DNA from: Planctomycetota bacterium
Lineage (GTDB): Bacteria > Planctomycetota > UBA1135 > GCA-002686595
DNA length: 64,000 bases
Direction: 5' to 3'
NCBI GenBank assembly: GCA_029259655.1
Contig: JAJDET010000010.1
Coordinates: 20,585 to 84,584, forward strand
Shown: piece after piece, positions 23,809-33,344 of the stretch
Layout: each line of letters begins with the position of its first letter
How positions within the stretch are numbered: the stretch's first letter is position 1
Notes under the pieces: generated by a model
What the model was told of the DNA's origin: nothing
What the model saw: the letters and a program-made list of their open reading frames with translations, nothing else
Database searches by the model: none
Made by a program: the position numbers and the translations under genes

Positions 23809-25223
23809 TCCTGCGGCTCGTCCCCGTCGAAGTAGCCGAGGTTCTCGAGCTCGTCCCTGATGTGCGGCTCGAGGTCCGCCTCGTCGATGCGCGGCGCGCG
23901 CTCGCTCGCGTGCAGCACGATTCGCCGTGCGCTCTCGTGCGCCATGTGCGCCGCGAGCTCGGCGGAGAGCTCGTCCACGAGGTCGGACCGGTGCTCCACC
24001 AGGTTGCGCTGGCCCTCGGTCCCGCGGCTCACGTCGTGCAGCCAGCGCCGGCCACTCTCGCGGTCCAACACGAGCTTGAAGTCGCCGCGCCGGGCCGCGT
24101 GGAGGTCGACCTTCTGGAGGTTGCAGCTCGCGAAGACGGTCTGGTCTCGGTCCTCGAGGAGCGAGCGCCCCTCGATCCAGTCCGGCGTGTCGAGGCCGGC
24201 CAGCGCGAACACCGTCGGCAGGACGTCGACCGTCGTGACGATTCTCGTCGGGCGCTCCGGGCCGGCGAGCACAGGCGGATAGCGCAGGATCAGGGGCACG
24301 TGGAGGGACTTCTCGTTGAGCGTCTTGCCGTGGCCACGCTCGCCGAGCTCCCAGAACTCCTCGCCGTGGTCCGAAGTGAAGACGGCGATCGTGCGGTCCC
24401 AGGTGCCGCGCTCGCGGAGCCACTCGACGAGCTCGCCGAACGCGTCGTCGTTGAACGCGATCTCGCCGAAGTAGAGCGACTGCGTGCGCGCAACGTCGGC
24501 CGGAGTCCTCTGGCGCCCGAGTTGCCAGAGCGAAGTCTGCGAGCCGTCCGCGTCGCTCGCGATCCCCGTTCCGTAGCGATCCCACACCTCGGGTGGCGTG
24601 TAGGGCGAGTGCGGGTCGATCGAGTGCACGAGCAGGAAGAACGGCTCGGGCGCCGTCTCGAGCCACGCGATGGCAGCGCGCGTGGCCTGGTCCGCCGTCG
24701 TGACGAGCTCCTCGACCTTGACCGTTCGGATCTCGCCCTCGCCGTCGAGCGCCTCGCCGTCCTCGTAGAGCTCGATGAAGTCCTCGACCTCGTAGCCCTG
24801 TCGGAAGCCGAAACCGGTGCCCACGTTCGGGTTCGTGACGACGTTGCAGGTCGCGTAGCCTGCGTCCTTCAGGAGCTCCGACATGAGCACGACGGAGTCG
24901 CCCAGCAAGTCGGTTCGTCCCTGTGCACCGTGAACCGCCGGGTACGTCCCCGACAGGATCGAGGCCATCGCGGGTCGCGTCCACGAGCTCGGTGCGATCG
25001 CGCGCTCGAACAGCACGCCCTCGCGGGCGAGCCGGTCCACGTTGGGAGTCTCGACGACGCTGTTCCCGTAGCAACCGAGGCCGTCGGCGCGCAACGTGTC
25101 CGAGACGTAGAGGAGGATGTTCGGTCGCGCGGCCGGCCCGCAGGCGGCTGCGAGCAGAAATCCGCTCGACATGCCGAGTCTCACGAAGAGCAGCGCTCCC
25201 CGAGTCCGCTCCCCGAGATTCAT
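23805..25223 (-). CDS. sulfatase-fold lipoprotein lacking the formylglycine cysteine
   Basis: The protein has 472 residues from ATG 25223; a second ATG at 25172 gives a more compact lipoprotein signal (SSGFLLAAAC). It belongs to the alkaline phosphatase superfamily: metal-site NILLYVSDTLRADGLGCYG, VHSIDPHSPYTPP and FTSDHGEEFWELGE. The nucleophile segment reads SSWTRPAMASILSGTYP, so T82 stands where sulfatases have the Cys/Ser that becomes formylglycine, and the usual Arg is absent. It may therefore be a phosphodiesterase or phospho-transferase (as in phosphoethanolamine transferases) rather than a sulfatase. The C-terminus ends ENLGYFDGDEPQE. It is cotranscribed with the GT39 enzyme. Confidence 0.78.
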   Translation of the reverse strand: MNLGERTRGALLFVRLGMSSGFLLAAACGPAARPNILLYVSDTLRADGLGCYGNSVVETPNVDRLAREGVLFERAIAPSSWTRPAMASILSGTYPAVHGAQGRTDLLGDSVVLMSELLKDAGYATCNVVTNPNVGTGFGFRQGYEVEDFIELYEDGEALDGEGEIRTVKVEELVTTADQATRAAIAWLETAPEPFFLLVHSIDPHSPYTPPEVWDRYGTGIASDADGSQTSLWQLGRQRTPADVARTQSLYFGEIAFNDDAFGELVEWLRERGTWDRTIAVFTSDHGEEFWELGERGHGKTLNEKSLHVPLILRYPPVLAGPERPTRIVTTVDVLPTVFALAGLDTPDWIEGRSLLEDRDQTVFASCNLQKVDLHAARRGDFKLVLDRESGRRWLHDVSRGTEGQRNLVEHRSDLVDELSAELAAHMAHESARRIVLHASERAPRIDEADLEPHIRDELENLGYFDGDEPQE

Positions 25224-25495
25224 GGCCGCCGGAGTGTACGTTTCGACGAGGGGTTCCCCACGTAGGGGCGAAGCACGTCGCTCTCGAGCGTTCACGCACG
25301 TGGACACCCGTGTACTACGAGTGTGTGGGCGCTCTCGTTGGGCGTCAGGAAGTCGCTTTTGCACGCCGGCCGCCCTTGTCGGCCAAAAAGATGTGGGGGT
25401 ACACTCCGTGGCCGATCGCCGCCCTGGCGACCCCTAGAGCGCGCCTCCTCCCCCGGATCCACTCGAAGCGCGAGCTCTTTCCACCGAGGAAGACC

Positions 25496-27328
25496 ATGTC
25501 CAGGAAATCGCTGTCGCCCCGCCTGTCCGTATTGGCCCTCGGCCTGTTGGCTGCCGTCTCGCCCGTTGCAGCCGATCCCGGAGGCGCAGCCGACCCCGGA
25601 GCCGGCGGAGCGGGCGACAACCCGACCGTCCTCAACCTGCCCATGCGCTCGGGCGGCCCGAAGTCGATGGATCCGGTCTTCGGTTCCACGGTGTACGACA
25701 ACAAGGCCGCCGCCCAGGTCTACGAGACGCTGCTCCAGTACAAGTACCTGGTCCGGCCGCAGGAGTACGAGCCGCTGCTCCTGGCGGAGCTCCCGAAGCT
25801 CTCCGCCGACGGTCTCACCTACTCGTTCCGGCTCAAGGAAGGCGTCCACTTCCACGACGACCCGTGCTTCCCGGGCGGCAAGGGGCGCCACATCACGTCC
25901 GAGGACGTCTTCTACTCGTGGAAGCGCATGGCGGACCTCAGCAACAAGCCCAAGAGCTGGTGGCTGTTCGACCAGAAGATCGTCGGGTTCGACCAGTACC
26001 GCGCCGAGCAGAACGCGGCCGCCGAGGACGGCGGGAAGTTCGACTACGACGCGCCGGTCGAGGGTTTCCGCGTGATCAACGATCGCGAGTTCGAGGTCGT
26101 CCTCCTGAAGAAGGTGTTCGGCTTCCGGTGGACGCTGACCATGTTCCAGACGTCCATCGTCGCGCGCGAGGCCGTGGAGACCTACGGCACGCGCATCGCG
26201 CGCCACCCCGTGGGAACGGGTCCCTTCACCATGGCGGAGGCCGACTGGACGGCCACGAAGATGGTGTTCAACCGGAACCCCAACTACCACGAGTGCTACT
26301 ACCCCACCGAGTGGATGCCTGAAGACGTCGAGGCGGGCTTCACCGAGGCGGCCGGACAGCGCCTGCCGATCGCGGATCGGCTCGTCATGCCCTTCTATCC
26401 GCAGGACCAGCCGATGTGGTTGAAGTTCCGCGAGGGCGGACTCGACTTCACGCAGGTCCCGGCGGAGAACTTCAGGGAGGCGATCAACCGGCGCAAGGGG
26501 ACACTCAAGCCCGCCTACGCCGACGAGGGGATCACCTACCACCCGGTCCCGCTGCTCGACTTCATCTTTCGCGGGTTCAACATGGAGGACCCGTTGCTCG
26601 GCGGCTACACGGACGAGAAGCGCTACCTGCGCCAGGCGATCTCGCTCGCGATCGACTGGGAGGAGTTCAACGACTCCTTCTACAACAACGAGAACGTCAT
26701 CTACGACGGCGCGGTCCCGCCGGGCCTGGACGGACACCCGCCGGAGGGCCGCATGGAAGGCGCCCACCGCGGAAAGCAGCTCGAGCGCGCGAAGGAGCTG
26801 CTCGCCAAGGCCGGGTACCCGGATGGGAAGGGCCTGCCCGTCATCAACTACTACTCGAGCAACAACGCGAACGGGACGGAACAGTCCCAGTTGACGACGC
26901 GCCAGCTCGCCGCGATCGGGATCAAGCTGAACCCGCGGCTCTCGGAGTTCGCCTCCGTGATCGAGGCACTCAACACGAAGAAGGCGCCGATGTTCTCCTA
27001 CGCCTGGTCGTCGGACTATCCCGACGGTGAGAACAACCTCTCCTTGTTCTACGGGCCCAACGAGTCGCCCGGAAACAACCACTTCAACTACAAGAACGAG
27101 GAGTACGACCGCCTGTACGAGCAGATCCAGGAGATGGATCCGTCTCCGGAGCGGAGCGCGATCTTCGAGCGGATGCAGGAGATCCTGGCGTACGACACGC
27201 CCTTCGCCGGCGCGATGGCTCGCACGCGCAAGTACCTCGTCAACCCCTGGCTGAAGAACTTCAAGCCCTCCGAGGACTTCTACAACTGGGCGAAGTACCT
27301 GGACCTCGACGAGTCCAAGCACAAGTAG
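25496..27328 (+). CDS. peptide ABC transporter substrate-binding protein
   Basis: The protein has 610 residues. ATG 25496 has GAGGA 7 bases upstream and is followed by a signal peptide (LALGLLAAVSPVAA), with no lipobox. It belongs to the SBP_bac_5 (OppA/DppA) family: PVFGSTVYDNKAAAQVYETL, TYSFRLKEGVHFHDDP, HPVGTGPFTMAEADW and the C-terminal SYAWSSDYPDGENNLSLFYGP are diagnostic. It delivers oligopeptides or a related solute to OppB/OppC, encoded 32 bases downstream. It is longer than typical OppA (about 540) because of inserts near residues 130-190 and 270-300. Confidence 0.9.
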   Translation: MSRKSLSPRLSVLALGLLAAVSPVAADPGGAADPGAGGAGDNPTVLNLPMRSGGPKSMDPVFGSTVYDNKAAAQVYETLLQYKYLVRPQEYEPLLLAELPKLSADGLTYSFRLKEGVHFHDDPCFPGGKGRHITSEDVFYSWKRMADLSNKPKSWWLFDQKIVGFDQYRAEQNAAAEDGGKFDYDAPVEGFRVINDREFEVVLLKKVFGFRWTLTMFQTSIVAREAVETYGTRIARHPVGTGPFTMAEADWTATKMVFNRNPNYHECYYPTEWMPEDVEAGFTEAAGQRLPIADRLVMPFYPQDQPMWLKFREGGLDFTQVPAENFREAINRRKGTLKPAYADEGITYHPVPLLDFIFRGFNMEDPLLGGYTDEKRYLRQAISLAIDWEEFNDSFYNNENVIYDGAVPPGLDGHPPEGRMEGAHRGKQLERAKELLAKAGYPDGKGLPVINYYSSNNANGTEQSQLTTRQLAAIGIKLNPRLSEFASVIEALNTKKAPMFSYAWSSDYPDGENNLSLFYGPNESPGNNHFNYKNEEYDRLYEQIQEMDPSPERSAIFERMQEILAYDTPFAGAMARTRKYLVNPWLKNFKPSEDFYNWAKYLDLDESKHK

Positions 27329-27360
27329 TCGCGTTCGCCGCCACGCCCACGGCCTGACCC

Positions 27361-28335
27361 ATGTGGACCTACGTCGTCCGCAGGCTGCTCTACAACGTCC
27401 CCGTCTACCTGGGGATCATCGCGTTGATGATGGCCATGCTCCGGGTGAGGAACCCGGTCATGATGTTCCTCGGCAAGTCGGCGACCGAGGAGCAGATCGC
27501 CGACCTGACCGAGCGGATCGGTCTCGCACGGCCGTTCTTCTTCCAGTACCTCGAGTTCCTGGGTCAGGTCTTCACGCTGAACTTCTCCCAGGAGAGCTGG
27601 CAGCAACCCGGCAAGACAGTCGGTGACCTGCTCAGCGACGCGATCGTCCCGACGCTCTGGATCACGGTCCCCTCGCTCATCATCACGGCGGGCATCGCGA
27701 TCGCGGTCGGCCTGGTCTCGGCCTTCTTCCGGGGCCGCGCCCTGGACAAGAGCCTGGTACTCGTCGCGACCCTCGGGATGTGCATCAGCTACCTGGTCTA
27801 CATCATCTTCGGCCAGTACTTCGGTGCCTACAAGCTGAACGACGCGCTCGCGGGTGAGGGCCCGTTCGACGGGAAGCTCTTCGCCATCGAGTCCTGGGAG
27901 CCGGGATTCCCCGGCAACTGGATCCACTTCTGCCTCCTGCCCGTGATCATCAACGTCGTCGTCGCGATGGGCTACGACACGCGCTTCTACCGAGCCGTCA
28001 TGGTCGAGGAGTCGACGCGCGACTACATCACGACGGCCAAGGCGAAGGGCGCGTCGAAGCGGAAGGTGATGTTCGTGCACATGCTGAAGAACGCCATGAT
28101 CCCGATCATCACGCGGGTCATGACGACGCTGCCGTTCCTGTTCGTCGGCTCCGTGCTGCTGGAGAGCTACTTCAACATCCCCGGGATGGGCCGCGAGCTC
28201 CTGACGGCGATCAACGAGCTCGACTTCCCGGTCACGCAGACCTTCACGGCGGTGTTCGCCGCGCTGTTCATCGTCACGAACGTCCTGACGGACGTGCTCT
28301 ACGCGCTCGTGGATCCGAGGGTACGCCTCTCGTGA
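27361..28335 (+). CDS. oppB: oligopeptide ABC permease (OppB/DppB)
   Basis: The protein has 324 residues. The N-terminus MWTYVVRRLLYNVPVYLGI and the helices of a BPD_transp_1 domain are visible. The EAA loop is present as DYITTAKAKGASKRKVMFVHMLKNAM, followed by LLESYFNIPGMGRELL, the family hallmark. Six transmembrane segments fit. It heterodimerises with the OppC homologue, whose GTG start overlaps this stop. The five genes (binding protein, B, C, D, F) are consecutive with gaps of at most 32 bases. Confidence 0.92.
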   Translation: MWTYVVRRLLYNVPVYLGIIALMMAMLRVRNPVMMFLGKSATEEQIADLTERIGLARPFFFQYLEFLGQVFTLNFSQESWQQPGKTVGDLLSDAIVPTLWITVPSLIITAGIAIAVGLVSAFFRGRALDKSLVLVATLGMCISYLVYIIFGQYFGAYKLNDALAGEGPFDGKLFAIESWEPGFPGNWIHFCLLPVIINVVVAMGYDTRFYRAVMVEESTRDYITTAKAKGASKRKVMFVHMLKNAMIPIITRVMTTLPFLFVGSVLLESYFNIPGMGRELLTAINELDFPVTQTFTAVFAALFIVTNVLTDVLYALVDPRVRLS

Positions 28336-29498
28336 TCCTCAAGGCCCTGCGTTCGCGCGGCGCGCGCAAGTTCCGCCAGAACCGGCTGGCGATGTTCGCG
28401 CTGGGCGTGATCTCCGTCTACGGGGTCGTGGCGCTCCTGGTGGCGCTCGGCGGAATTCGGCTGGAGGAGACCTTCGAGCGTGTCAGTCGCAACAGCATCC
28501 CCGGCGCCTGGGGCTCGCAGACGTCCGAGAAGCGCGTCAACGACGCGGAGGAGTACCTCGAGGAGATCGAGTCGGCCCTCGACAACGAGGAACACCTCGA
28601 GTATCGCTTCGCCGAGCGGAAGCTCGTCGACCTCCCCGTGGAGGAGCTCGTCGAGCGCGTCGAAGAGTCCTGGGAGATCTGGGACGAGCTGGCGGATGTG
28701 TCGAACGTCGACGAGCACCCCGAGCTCCTGGTGAAGCTCGACGAGGTGGAGGAGAGGATCGACGCCCTCTTCGCGCCTCTGGAGGGAGTGGACGGCTGGA
28801 TGTACGCGTTCCGGACGTACCTGGGCACGGACCGCCAGGGACGCTCGATCACGGTCCGGGCCGTCTACTCCATCAAGCTCGCGATCCAGGTCGGCTTCAT
28901 CGTGGCGCTCGCGGCGACCCTGCTGGGGACGCTCCTTGGAGCCGCGGCCGGGTTCTTCGGCGGCTGGATCGACGGGCTCGTCATCTGGCTCTACTCCACG
29001 TTCTCGGCCATCCCCGTCCTGATCATGCTGATGGTGCTCGTCACCATCTTCATCGACACGCCCTACGAGGGGACGCTGGTCCCACTCTACGTGTCGATGA
29101 TGCTCACGTTCTGGATCGGGCCGTGCCGCGTGATCCGGGGCGAGGTGCTGAAGCTCAAGGAGCTCGAGTACGTTCAGGCCGCGACGTCGATCGGGTTCGG
29201 CCGCTTCTACATCCTGGTGAAGCACCTGATCCCGAACACGTCGCACCTGATGTTCATCAACTTCTCGCTGCTCTTCATCGGCGCGATCAAGAACGAGGTG
29301 ATCCTCACCTTCCTGAACCTCGGCGTGAAGAATCAGCCGAGCTGGGGGACGATGATCAACCAGTCGCGCCAGGAGGTCATCAACGGCTTCTTCTGGCAGA
29401 TCGGCGCTGCCACTGCGCTGATGTTCGGGCTCGTGTGGGCGTTCAACATCGTGAGCGACGCCCTCCAGGACTCCTTCGATCCGAAGCACGTGAGCTGA
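28332..29498 (+). CDS. oppC: oligopeptide ABC permease (OppC) with long periplasmic insert
   Basis: The protein has 388 residues, a GTG start overlapping oppB (GTGA). The first helix is at about 17-37 and the permease domain begins with YLGTDRQGRS at about 157. The EAA loop is EYVQAATSIGFGRFYILVKHLIPNT and the end is SDALQDSFDPKH. Between helix 1 and the LGTD motif lies an acidic, helix-rich insert (about 45-155, Glu-rich, EEYLEEIESALDNEEH and related segments), roughly twice the usual length of this OppC loop. It is likely a periplasmic coiled-coil. Confidence 0.9.
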   Translation: MILKALRSRGARKFRQNRLAMFALGVISVYGVVALLVALGGIRLEETFERVSRNSIPGAWGSQTSEKRVNDAEEYLEEIESALDNEEHLEYRFAERKLVDLPVEELVERVEESWEIWDELADVSNVDEHPELLVKLDEVEERIDALFAPLEGVDGWMYAFRTYLGTDRQGRSITVRAVYSIKLAIQVGFIVALAATLLGTLLGAAAGFFGGWIDGLVIWLYSTFSAIPVLIMLMVLVTIFIDTPYEGTLVPLYVSMMLTFWIGPCRVIRGEVLKLKELEYVQAATSIGFGRFYILVKHLIPNTSHLMFINFSLLFIGAIKNEVILTFLNLGVKNQPSWGTMINQSRQEVINGFFWQIGAATALMFGLVWAFNIVSDALQDSFDPKHVS

Positions 29499-29500
29499 AC

Positions 29501-30496
<996 letters not shown>

Positions 30497-30497
30497 G

Positions 30498-31460
30498 ATG
30501 TCCCTGATCCGCGTCGACAACATGGTCAAGCACTTCCCGGTTCGCGGGGGGGTCCTCAACCGCATCGTCGGCAAGGTCCACGCCGTCAACGGCGTGTCGT
30601 TCCGGATCGACGAGGGCGAGGTCCTGGGCGTCGTCGGTGAGTCCGGGTGCGGCAAGTCGACGCTCGGGAAGCTCATCATCCGGCTGATCGAATCGACGAG
30701 TGGAGAGGTCCACTACGACGGGACGGAGATCACTCACCTGGGGCACAACGACATGCTGCCGTTCCGCCGCCGCATGCAGATCGTCTTCCAGGACCCGTAT
30801 TCCTCCCTCAACCCGCGGCTGACGGTGAACGCTCTCCTCAAGGAGGCGATCGTGTTCCACTCGATCGTCCCGCCCTCCGAGGTCGAGTCCCACATCGACA
30901 AGCTGATGGCCAAGGTCGGCCTGAGACCCGACCAGAAGAATCGCTTCCCGCACGAGTTCTCCGGGGGCCAACGCCAGCGCATCGGCATCGCGCGCGCACT
31001 CGCACTGAATCCAGACTTCATCGTCGCCGACGAGCCCGTCAGCGCCCTCGACGTCTCGATCCAGGCGCAGGTCCTCAACCTGATGATGGACCTGAAGGAC
31101 GAGCTCGGCCTGACGCTCCTCTTCATCTCCCACGACCTCAAGGTCATCGAGCACTTCTGCGACCGCGTGCTCGTCATGTACCTCGGCTACGTCGTCGAGG
31201 AGATGAACTGTCTCGATATCCACGGCGAGGCGCGCCACCCCTACACCCAGGCACTGCTCGGTGCGAATCCGGTCAACGACCCGGACGAGGATCGCGAGCT
31301 GACCGTGCTCGAGGGCGACGTGCCGTCGCCGTTCTCGCCGCCGAAGGGTTGTCCGTTCGTGACGCGCTGCCCGCTGGTCGAGTCGCGCTGCCACGAGGAG
31401 ATGCCGCCCTTGGTCGAGAAGACGAAGGGTCACCGCGTCGCGTGCTGGGCGGTGGAGTAG
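30498..31460 (+). CDS. oppF: oligopeptide ABC ATPase (OppF)
   Basis: The protein has 320 residues. Walker A GESGCGKST, signature FSGGQRQRIGIARA, Walker B FIVADEPVSALDVSIQ, and a C-terminal oligo_HPY region with CPFVTRCPLVESRC. It is the last gene of the opp operon. It follows oppD with a single intervening base, and the next gene (a GT-C enzyme) begins 93 bases later, probably in a separate unit. Confidence 0.95.
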   Translation: MSLIRVDNMVKHFPVRGGVLNRIVGKVHAVNGVSFRIDEGEVLGVVGESGCGKSTLGKLIIRLIESTSGEVHYDGTEITHLGHNDMLPFRRRMQIVFQDPYSSLNPRLTVNALLKEAIVFHSIVPPSEVESHIDKLMAKVGLRPDQKNRFPHEFSGGQRQRIGIARALALNPDFIVADEPVSALDVSIQAQVLNLMMDLKDELGLTLLFISHDLKVIEHFCDRVLVMYLGYVVEEMNCLDIHGEARHPYTQALLGANPVNDPDEDRELTVLEGDVPSPFSPPKGCPFVTRCPLVESRCHEEMPPLVEKTKGHRVACWAVE

Positions 31461-31553
31461 ACGAGCTCGGGCGCGTCGATTCCCGCGATAAGTAGTACAA
31501 GAGACCGAGAGCCCTTGAGTACAAGCGAGCGCGATGATTACCGACGAGGACGC

Positions 31554-33269
31554 ATGACGGACCCGGTCGGCGAGGAGGACCTCCGGTTCCGGAAGCGGGT
31601 TCGACTCCTGCTCGCTCTCGCGCTGCCGCTGCTCCTGGCACACGCGTTCGTGCCGCTCGACGAGTTCGTCCACCGCGGAGACGACGCGTTCTACTTCTTC
31701 AAGGTCGCCGTCAACTACCCGATCTACGGGTTCTGGACCTTCGACGGAATCAATCCCACCAACGGAGTTCAGCCGTTGTGGGGCATCATCCTGACGACGC
31801 TCGCGCAGGTCTTCGCGTGGATCGGATTGACCGACCCCGACACGATCGCGCGCGTCTTCGTCGGCCTGACGGCGGCGCTCCACTTCACGGGGTGCATGCT
31901 GCTCCTGTCCGTGCTCACGAGATACGTGTCCTTCGCCACGGGGGTCGCGGCCGTGGGCGGCTTCCTCTTCCCGCTCGGAATCGTCTGGACGCGCGTGTGG
32001 GGCATGGAGAACAGCCTCTACGCGCTGATGCTCCTGTCGACGGTCCTCTTCTATCACCGGACCTTTCGGGAGCACGGCACGATCCGCAACGCGGCGCTCC
32101 TGGGACTGCTCCTGGGACTGACGACGCTCAGCCGCCTGAACGCCGGGTTCCTCATCCCCAGCCTGCTCGCGTTCTACGTGCTGGGACGGGCGCATCCCGG
32201 GCAGAGGCTCAAGCTCGCGTTCGTGATCGGAGCCGTCGCCAGCGCGGTGATCCTTCCCTACATCGGGCTCAACCTGATCAAGACCGGTCATCCGCTCCCC
32301 GTCTCGGGTGGCGTCAAGGCCGTTCGCACGAGACTCTTCCTGCAGTCGATCGGAGTGGAGAGCGTGTTCTCGCGCGAGTTCTTCTCCGCCTTCTACGACT
32401 GGGCGGAGGGCTCCATCCGCTGGTTCGTCACGTCGCGGGCGATGGACGGAGCGTGGCTCGGGGGCGGCCGGATCTTCTTCTCCCAGTCCGTCCCCTACGC
32501 GACGATCGGTCGCGTCCTGCTCTTCTTCCTCTTCGTGCCGTTCCTCGCACTGCGGCCCGTGGAGTACCTGAGAACGCTCGGGACACAGCTCGGGAGGCTG
32601 GCCACCTTCGGCTACCTGGGCCTGCAAGCCCTGCTCAACACGACGGTCTCCGTGATGGCCTACCCGGGCGAGGCGACCTACGCGATGAAGCGCTGGTGGC
32701 TCCTCGAGAGCGAGCTCGTGATCACGACCGTCGTCGCCACGATCGTTGCGACCAGCATCACCTACCTGGGCTCACGGTGGGTGAAGAAGTCCCTCGGACT
32801 GAAGGTCGCTACGGCCTGGGTCGCGCTGCTCGTGGTGTTCCACGGTCAGCGAATGGTGGGCTTCTACTTCGACGGCAAGCAGCAGTTCCCGGACTGGAAC
32901 ATGTCGACCAACGACCAGCGCTACCGGGCCGGAATCTGGATCCGCGACAACCTGCCGGAGTCCGCGATCGTGGGGAGCTGGAACTGTGGCGTGATCGGCT
33001 ACTACGCGAACTGCCACGTGGTGAACCTCGACGGGCTCGCCAACAGCTGGGAGTTCGTCCCCTACCTGGCCGAGGGGCGGCTGGCGGACTACATCAAGGA
33101 CGAGGGGATTCAGTACATCGCGGACACCGCTTTCGAGATCAATACTCGCCAGGGAAAGGGCCTGCGCGACGAGCTCGTGCTGACTCCCGTGTACCGCGAG
33201 CACATGGACCCCGACAAGACGGGGATCCAGTACAAGGACCAGAACTTCCTGATCCTGAAGGTCGAGTAG
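31554..33269 (+). CDS. GT-C membrane glycosyltransferase, paralogue A
   Basis: The protein has 571 residues. ATG 31554 has GAGGA 6 bases before it. It is a GT39-like enzyme: one N-terminal helix, then the donor-loop acidic pair in HRGDDAFYFFKVAVNYP, about ten transmembrane segments, and a soluble C-terminal domain with PDWNMSTNDQRYRAGIWIRD and VGSWNCGVIGYYANCHVVNLDG. It is clearly paralogous to the gene at 40019-41767, with the same start (LRFRKRVRLLL...ALPLLLAHAF) and end. The pair flanks the NRPS, SHMT-like and FG-GAP genes. The lipid donor and acceptor are unknown. Confidence 0.85.
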   Translation: MTDPVGEEDLRFRKRVRLLLALALPLLLAHAFVPLDEFVHRGDDAFYFFKVAVNYPIYGFWTFDGINPTNGVQPLWGIILTTLAQVFAWIGLTDPDTIARVFVGLTAALHFTGCMLLLSVLTRYVSFATGVAAVGGFLFPLGIVWTRVWGMENSLYALMLLSTVLFYHRTFREHGTIRNAALLGLLLGLTTLSRLNAGFLIPSLLAFYVLGRAHPGQRLKLAFVIGAVASAVILPYIGLNLIKTGHPLPVSGGVKAVRTRLFLQSIGVESVFSREFFSAFYDWAEGSIRWFVTSRAMDGAWLGGGRIFFSQSVPYATIGRVLLFFLFVPFLALRPVEYLRTLGTQLGRLATFGYLGLQALLNTTVSVMAYPGEATYAMKRWWLLESELVITTVVATIVATSITYLGSRWVKKSLGLKVATAWVALLVVFHGQRMVGFYFDGKQQFPDWNMSTNDQRYRAGIWIRDNLPESAIVGSWNCGVIGYYANCHVVNLDGLANSWEFVPYLAEGRLADYIKDEGIQYIADTAFEINTRQGKGLRDELVLTPVYREHMDPDKTGIQYKDQNFLILKVE

Positions 33270-33344
33270 TCTCCAGCGACGCGGCCCCTCGCCTTGCCCG
33301 GGGAAAAGGCCACGGATAAGCTCGCCGGACTCCGAGTCGCGCGG

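Noticed and set aside
23805..25223. Calling the lipoprotein a true arylsulfatase
   Set aside because: The formylglycine motif is absent (Thr instead of Cys/Ser and no Arg), so only the fold, not the activity, is supported.
25370..25400. GGCCG-loop-CGGCC hairpin next to an A-run as a terminator
   Set aside because: The A-run follows on the plus strand rather than a T-run, and the hairpin sits inside a divergent promoter region, so it does not fit an intrinsic terminator for either gene.
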